Below the pieces are notes generated by a model. That model had not been told where the DNA came from. It did not search any database and worked only from the letters and a program-made list of their open reading frames with translations. Of a DNA stretch of 64,000 bases, positions 60,689 to 64,000 are shown one piece after another; within the stretch, counting starts at the first letter, position 1; the number at the start of each line of letters is the position of its first letter. This stretch comes from Clostridiaceae bacterium (GTDB lineage Bacteria > Bacillota > Clostridia > Oscillospirales > Acutalibacteraceae), in the NCBI GenBank assembly GCA_021769555.1, contig JAETSR010000010.1, forward strand, positions 17,119 through 81,118, written 5' to 3'. A program made the translations under genes and the position numbers.

Positions 60689-60988
60689 TCAATCGCCGCC
60701 GTCCATGAACACCCGCTCATTGGGCCGGACATAGTCCAAATCCTCCCTGGCGCGCTTCTCAGCGTAGCGGCGTAAGCCCTCCTCGTCATTCATGGCCTCT
60801 CGAAGCTCCTGATTCTGCAGGTTCTGCTGCTCCAGCTGGGCCTCCAGTTGCTGCAGCTGCTCCTGTCTCTCAGATATCTGCACCTGGCGCTCCACCAGGG
60901 ACAGCACCACAACGGCGGTCAGGCAGAATATTGCCAGCTTCAGAAGGAGGCCGCCGGGCATTTTCTTTTTTGGCTTTTCTTCGCCCAT
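60689..60988 (-). CDS. divIC: Septum formation initiator DivIC/FtsB-like protein
   Basis: 99 residues: a basic cytoplasmic start (EEKPKKKMPGG), one membrane helix (about 14-32) and an extracellular coiled coil (QVQISERQEQLQQLEAQLEQQ), then DEEGLRRYAEKRAREDLDYVRPNERVF, the DivIC/FtsB signature. It links division proteins at the septum, together with FtsL and FtsQ/DivIB. Its place between yabQ and the S1 gene is the same as in Bacillus. GGAGGGG precedes the ATG. Confidence 0.94.
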   Translation of the reverse strand: MGEEKPKKKMPGGLLLKLAIFCLTAVVVLSLVERQVQISERQEQLQQLEAQLEQQNLQNQELREAMNDEEGLRRYAEKRAREDLDYVRPNERVFMDGGD

Positions 60989-61040
60989 TGGCAGCCCCTC
61001 CCTTCCGCGGCAATTTGTGTTAAACTAATTATACACCGGT

Positions 61041-61589
61041 TTACGTAAGTTTTTCAAGGGGGTTTTTCGATTTTTTCTGTTTTGAGGCATATATTTTACG
61101 TTTTGCCGGCCTCTTTCTATATCTTGGCCCATCTTTCCTGCCCGGAGGCCTGCCTCTTGCCTGCAGCTTCTTCTTTTTCCTGGCCTTCCTCCTTTGGATA
61201 CGCCTTTCCTTCACGGCGGCGCACCTGGCCTTCCACCGTTTTGCAAGGAACTGCACCGGGCGGCTTATCCATCTCCTGATACGCCTTCCAGCACGGCGCA
61301 CAAGCCTGGTCACGCCGTTTACAAACGGGTCCAGGGCTGATATTACCCCCCATGCCCCCAGGCCCTGCAGCAGCATTTGGAACATTCTCAGCCGTCCCTT
61401 ATCTATCACCAATGCGCAGAGGAAAGCCGTCAGCGCCCATATCAGGCAGAACAGCACATCCAGCACTGCCGCACAGAGCTTTCCCCCATACAGCAGGCCG
61501 CGCACCAGCTTGAACCCTAAAAACAGCCCGCCCAGCATGGCCCCTGTCATAAGGCAGAGGCATGCGGCGGGCAGGGTCAGGCCGGTCAT
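61041..61589 (-). CDS. yabQ: Spore cortex biosynthesis protein YabQ
   Basis: 182 residues. Three to four membrane helices fill residues 1-90 (CLCLMTGAMLGGLFLGFKLVRGL and DVLFCLIWALTAFLCALVID are typical YabQ), followed by a very basic C-terminal tail of Lys/Arg-rich repeats. In Bacillus it is needed for cortex formation. ATG overlaps the yabP stop (ATGA). The tail is longer and more basic than I expect for the family. Confidence 0.9.
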   Translation of the reverse strand: MTGLTLPAACLCLMTGAMLGGLFLGFKLVRGLLYGGKLCAAVLDVLFCLIWALTAFLCALVIDKGRLRMFQMLLQGLGAWGVISALDPFVNGVTRLVRRAGRRIRRWISRPVQFLAKRWKARCAAVKERRIQRRKARKKKKLQARGRPPGRKDGPRYRKRPAKRKIYASKQKKSKNPLEKLT

Positions 61590-61855
61590 TTGAACAGCCT
61601 GCCGAAAAACGACAGGGCCGGGCTGCTCTCAGTATAGGATACCGCCCCCACCCGGCCCTTCACCAGCATGTCGCCGGTGTCCGAGTTGAGGCTCTCGATA
61701 TGCAGGCCCTCCCCCTTGATATTCAGCTGCCCCAGGTCTGTCTGGGCGGTTATGAGCTCGTCGCTGAAAAAGTCCACCCGCCTTATGCCTGTGGCTGTGA
61801 GCCTATCCCGGCCTGTTATGCTTAAGTCATGCTTTTTTACCTGCTGCTCTGGCAT
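61586..61855 (-). CDS. yabP: Spore protein YabP
   Basis: 89 residues, beta-rich: HDLSITGRDRLTATGIRRVDFFSDELITAQTDLGQLNIKGEGLHIESLN, then DMLVKGRVGAVSY and a short FFGRLFK end. This is the complete YabP fold, involved in spore formation through an unknown mechanism. The ATG at 61855 has AAGGGG upstream; it follows rqcP by 48 bases and overlaps yabQ by four. Confidence 0.94.
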   Translation of the reverse strand: MPEQQVKKHDLSITGRDRLTATGIRRVDFFSDELITAQTDLGQLNIKGEGLHIESLNSDTGDMLVKGRVGAVSYTESSPALSFFGRLFK

Positions 61856-61903
61856 ATTACAACGCCCCTTCCATGGGAATGTATATGCCGTCAAGCCCCG
61901 TTA

Positions 61904-62149
61904 TTATTCCTCAAGCATTTTATAAAGCCCGGAGGCCTCCTCCTTTTTTGCGTACTCCGCAACGGAGAGCACCTGCGCCTTCAACACCCGCTCGCCCAGG
62001 TGTATCTCCAGCACATCGCCCTCCTTCACATTGTAGGAGGCCCTCGCCTCCTTACCGTTTACAAGTACGCGCCCGGCGTCGCAGGCCTCATTTGCAACAG
62101 TGCGCCGCTTTATCAGGCGCGATATTTTAAGATACTTGTCAAGCCTCAT
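61904..62149 (-). CDS. rqcP: S4-domain ribosome quality control protein RqcP (YabO)
   Basis: 81 residues, almost entirely one S4 RNA-binding domain: MRLDKYLKISRLIKRRTVANEACDAGRVLVNG and then KEGDVLEIHLGER. RqcP acts with RqcH to add Ala tails to nascent chains on stalled 50S subunits. The ATG at 62149 has GAGGTG upstream. In the classical cluster it follows mazG; here it follows hup. Confidence 0.95.
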   Translation of the reverse strand: MRLDKYLKISRLIKRRTVANEACDAGRVLVNGKEARASYNVKEGDVLEIHLGERVLKAQVLSVAEYAKKEEASGLYKMLEE

Positions 62150-62180
62150 GCTGTCACCTCGCTCTAATTTACATAAGATA

Positions 62181-62211
62181 AAAATCGGGCCCGCCAAATA
62201 AGCAGGCCCGA
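62181..62211 (-). terminator. Terminator of the hup gene
   Basis: On the minus strand TCGGGCC pairs with GGCCCGA (62205-62211 with 62185-62191), followed by T5. It separates hup from rqcP, so rqcP transcription may need read-through or its own promoter. Confidence 0.85.
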
Positions 62212-62233
62212 AAGGGAGAATATTTCCTGCCGT

Positions 62234-62509
62234 TTACTTGTTCACGGCGTCCTTCAGAGCCTGACCCGCCTTGAAAGCAGGGGCCTTGGAGGCAGCTATC
62301 TCCATAGTGCCGCCTGTGCGGGGGTTACGGCCGACGCGCGCCGCGTGCTCGCGTACCTCGAAGGTGCCAAAGCCGACCAGCTGGACCTTATCGCCCTTAG
62401 CCAGAGCCTCTGTTACACTGTCGACTATAGCCTTCACTGCAGCCTCGGCGTCCCGCTTGGTGAGCCCCGCCTTTTCTGATACTTCTGCAACCAGTTCTGT
62501 TTTGTTCAT
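62234..62509 (-). CDS. hup: HU-family nucleoid protein
   Basis: 91 residues, HU length. [28 protein letters not shown] is the helical dimer part; [27 protein letters not shown] is the DNA-bending beta arm with the conserved NPRTG. It binds and bends DNA without strict sequence need. GGGAGG precedes the ATG. A strong terminator follows, so it is probably made at a high level as a single transcript. Confidence 0.97.
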   Translation of the reverse strand: MNKTELVAEVSEKAGLTKRDAEAAVKAIVDSVTEALAKGDKVQLVGFGTFEVREHAARVGRNPRTGGTMEIAASKAPAFKAGQALKDAVNK

Positions 62510-62596
62510 ACTATTGCTACCTCCCAGAGTAATGTTCCGCGTGCCTGTTTACAGCCCGCACTATTGTCCACGAATCAAGTGACAGTAGCAATAATA

Positions 62597-64000
62597 TCAC
62601 ATCCACCCTCGTTTTTCAAGGGTTTTCGCAATTTTTTGTCCCTTCGGCAGCATAATCAGGTCTTTTTTTGCAATTCCCCTGGTAAGAAGCAGCCCCAGGA
62701 GATATATTGCGCCGCCGCACCCGATTGAAGCCCCAACAGCAATGCCGCCTCCAAGGCCCAGCGCCATCAGCCCGCGGCAGGTTCCCCAAGCCCCAACTCC
62801 GCATAATATTCCGCAAATCAGCGGTTTCAAGAAGAGCCGCCTGAATGTCAGCCGCACGCCGGTCACACGCCTCAGACAGTACAGCTGGGCCGCAGCCAGA
62901 AACAGATAGCATACCAGCGTGCCCACGCCCGCTCCCCGGATGTTCACCTCCGGGACGGCACATAAATACCAGTTCACGCCGATTTTCAGCGCCATTGCAA
63001 CGGCCAGCAGCTTCACCGGCAGGTCCGCCCGGCCCGAGGCCTGGAGCATACTGGATACCGGCGTATTCATTGCGGCAAACAGTGAGGCCGGTCCCAGGGT
63101 AAGCAGCACGCCGGCAGTGATTGGGGCGGAGCTGCCGCCGTACAGCAGAGAGGCTATAGGCTCAGCTATGGCCGTGAGCCCAAGACCTGCCGGGATACAT
63201 ACCAGGGCTGTCACACTCAGCACCGACTCCATCCGCTCCTTCAGCTGGGGCTTGTCGCCCCTGGCCCAGGCCTCGGTGACGGCTGGCAGCGCGCTCATGC
63301 CTATTGCCTGTGTCAGGGCTGGGACTAGCAGGTAGAGAGTCATTGCCAGGGTGTAGCAGCCATACAGGAAGGTGGGCAGAGTCTCCGGGTGCTCAAGGTA
63401 CATGGCCGGTATCATGCCCTCATAGGCCGCCAGAAGCCGTTCAGGCGCCGACTCCATTATGTACGCTATACGGCTCTGGAGAAAGGTTGCGTCAATGAGC
63501 CCGGCAGCGTTCATGGCGATGGAGCCGGCGGCCACAGGCCCGGTTATCTTCAGCAGAGCCTTTGCGGTCTCCCCCCATTTGCGCGCCGGAGGAGCCTTTC
63601 TTCTGGCTCTCAGGCCGATTCCGTCGCCGCTTGCCTTCCAGCGCACCGAGAGGTACAGCGCTGCCCCAAAGGAGCCTGCGGTCACCCCCAGCACGGCCCC
63701 TGCCGCGGCCAGGGCCAGGGTCAATAGGCCGGCCTGGTCCTCTCCCCCTGCCAGCAGGCCGAAAACCGTGCCGCTCTCCCTGTACTCGGCCATGCCACGG
63801 TTCATAACAAAGTACGCCAGGCCCAGCCCAAGGCAGAGCTTGACTGCCGCCTCGATTATCTCCGACACGGCGGTGGGGCCCATATTTCTGAGGCCCTCGT
63901 AATAGCCCCGGTATGAAGCTCCCCAGCAGGCGAAGAGTATGGCCGGGACCAGCGCCAGCATTGGAAAGATGGCGTGCTCCGTGCCGATTATCCTCTCACA
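62597..64000 (-). CDS. SpoVB/YabM-type flippase (5' end outside window)
   Basis: At least 467 codons; the reading frame is open to the right edge, so the start lies outside the window. It has the MOP-superfamily layout, with LACWGASYRGYYEGLRNMGPTAVSEI-like text near 63900 (YRGYYEGLRNMGPTAVSEI seen directly) and repeated hydrophobic segments to the end. In the Bacillus order spoVT-yabM-yabN-yabO this is the YabM position. The internal Met at 63961 is not the start. Role: translocation of lipid-linked wall precursors. Confidence 0.9.
   Translation of the reverse strand, partial: CERIIGTEHAIFPMLALVPAILFACWGASYRGYYEGLRNMGPTAVSEIIEAAVKLCLGLGLAYFVMNRGMAEYRESGTVFGLLAGGEDQAGLLTLALAAAGAVLGVTAGSFGAALYLSVRWKASGDGIGLRARRKAPPARKWGETAKALLKITGPVAAGSIAMNAAGLIDATFLQSRIAYIMESAPERLLAAYEGMIPAMYLEHPETLPTFLYGCYTLAMTLYLLVPALTQAIGMSALPAVTEAWARGDKPQLKERMESVLSVTALVCIPAGLGLTAIAEPIASLLYGGSSAPITAGVLLTLGPASLFAAMNTPVSSMLQASGRADLPVKLLAVAMALKIGVNWYLCAVPEVNIRGAGVGTLVCYLFLAAAQLYCLRRVTGVRLTFRRLFLKPLICGILCGVGAWGTCRGLMALGLGGGIAVGASIGCGGAIYLLGLLLTRGIAKKDLIMLPKGQKIAKTLEKRGWM

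Overview
The window looks like chromosome of a spore-forming anaerobic Firmicute of class Clostridia, probably an Oscillospirales/Ruminococcaceae-type gut bacterium. The grounds are a sporulation gene block (rqcP/yabO, yabP, yabQ, divIC, S1 protein, SpoVB-type flippases), the CIRCE-controlled order hrcA-grpE-dnaK-dnaJ, an [FeFe]-hydrogenase-like sensor, sortase pili with LPxTG anchors, strong GGAGG ribosome binding sites and many TTGACA-17-TATAAT promoters. Base composition looks moderately GC-rich by eye, with AT-richer patches in the major pilin and the pilus tip gene. No species is claimed.

Layout. 1-2150 (minus): a redox/H2-sensing unit of a thioredoxin-like ferredoxin, a hydrogenase-domain/PAS protein and a PP2C (SpoIIE-type) phosphatase running off the left edge. 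2.4-4.6 kb (plus): a MATE exporter and a methyltransferase. 4.6-9.4 kb (minus): the heat-shock operon. 9.5-20.5 kb: housekeeping genes (SpoVB-type flippase, prmA-cupin-double GNAT, gltX-glnS-hydrolase, a VanY-type carboxypeptidase with a structured leader, a C26 amidotransferase, a diaminopentanoate-dehydrogenase-like enzyme). 20.5-41.4 kb (minus): a tightly packed run of about 20 surface genes behind one good promoter at 41.4 kb. It holds two signal peptidases, a 1585-residue pilus tip protein, the major pilin, a class C sortase, an anchorless pilin, two TasA-like proteins, a SipW-type signal peptidase, two membrane-anchored surface proteins, a class B sortase, a transglutaminase-like lipoprotein, and a PilC/pseudopilin/PilT module. 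41.5-44.4 kb: two-component genes. 44.5-55.3 kb (minus): between two tRNA-Leu genes, a methyltransferase and a sugar-type ABC operon with two permeases, no ATPase, and an array of five solute-binding lipoproteins (one frameshifted) plus the 3' relic of a sixth. 55.5-64 kb: an antiporter, a GNAT enzyme, an RlmL-like methylase, hpf, a lone fumarase alpha subunit and the sporulation/division block with hup.

The most unusual part is the 20-41 kb surface run. Genes for covalently assembled sortase pili, SipW-processed TasA-like proteins and a reduced type IV pilus-like engine (PilT and PilC but no PilB or prepilin peptidase) lie in one co-directional, partly overlapping array. The second is the solute-binding protein array, whose members share a C-terminal His-Glu...Leu-(Ala/Gly)-Glu-Ser signature and show duplication, decay and deletion in progress. 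Family assignments come from reading motifs by eye; no database search was run.
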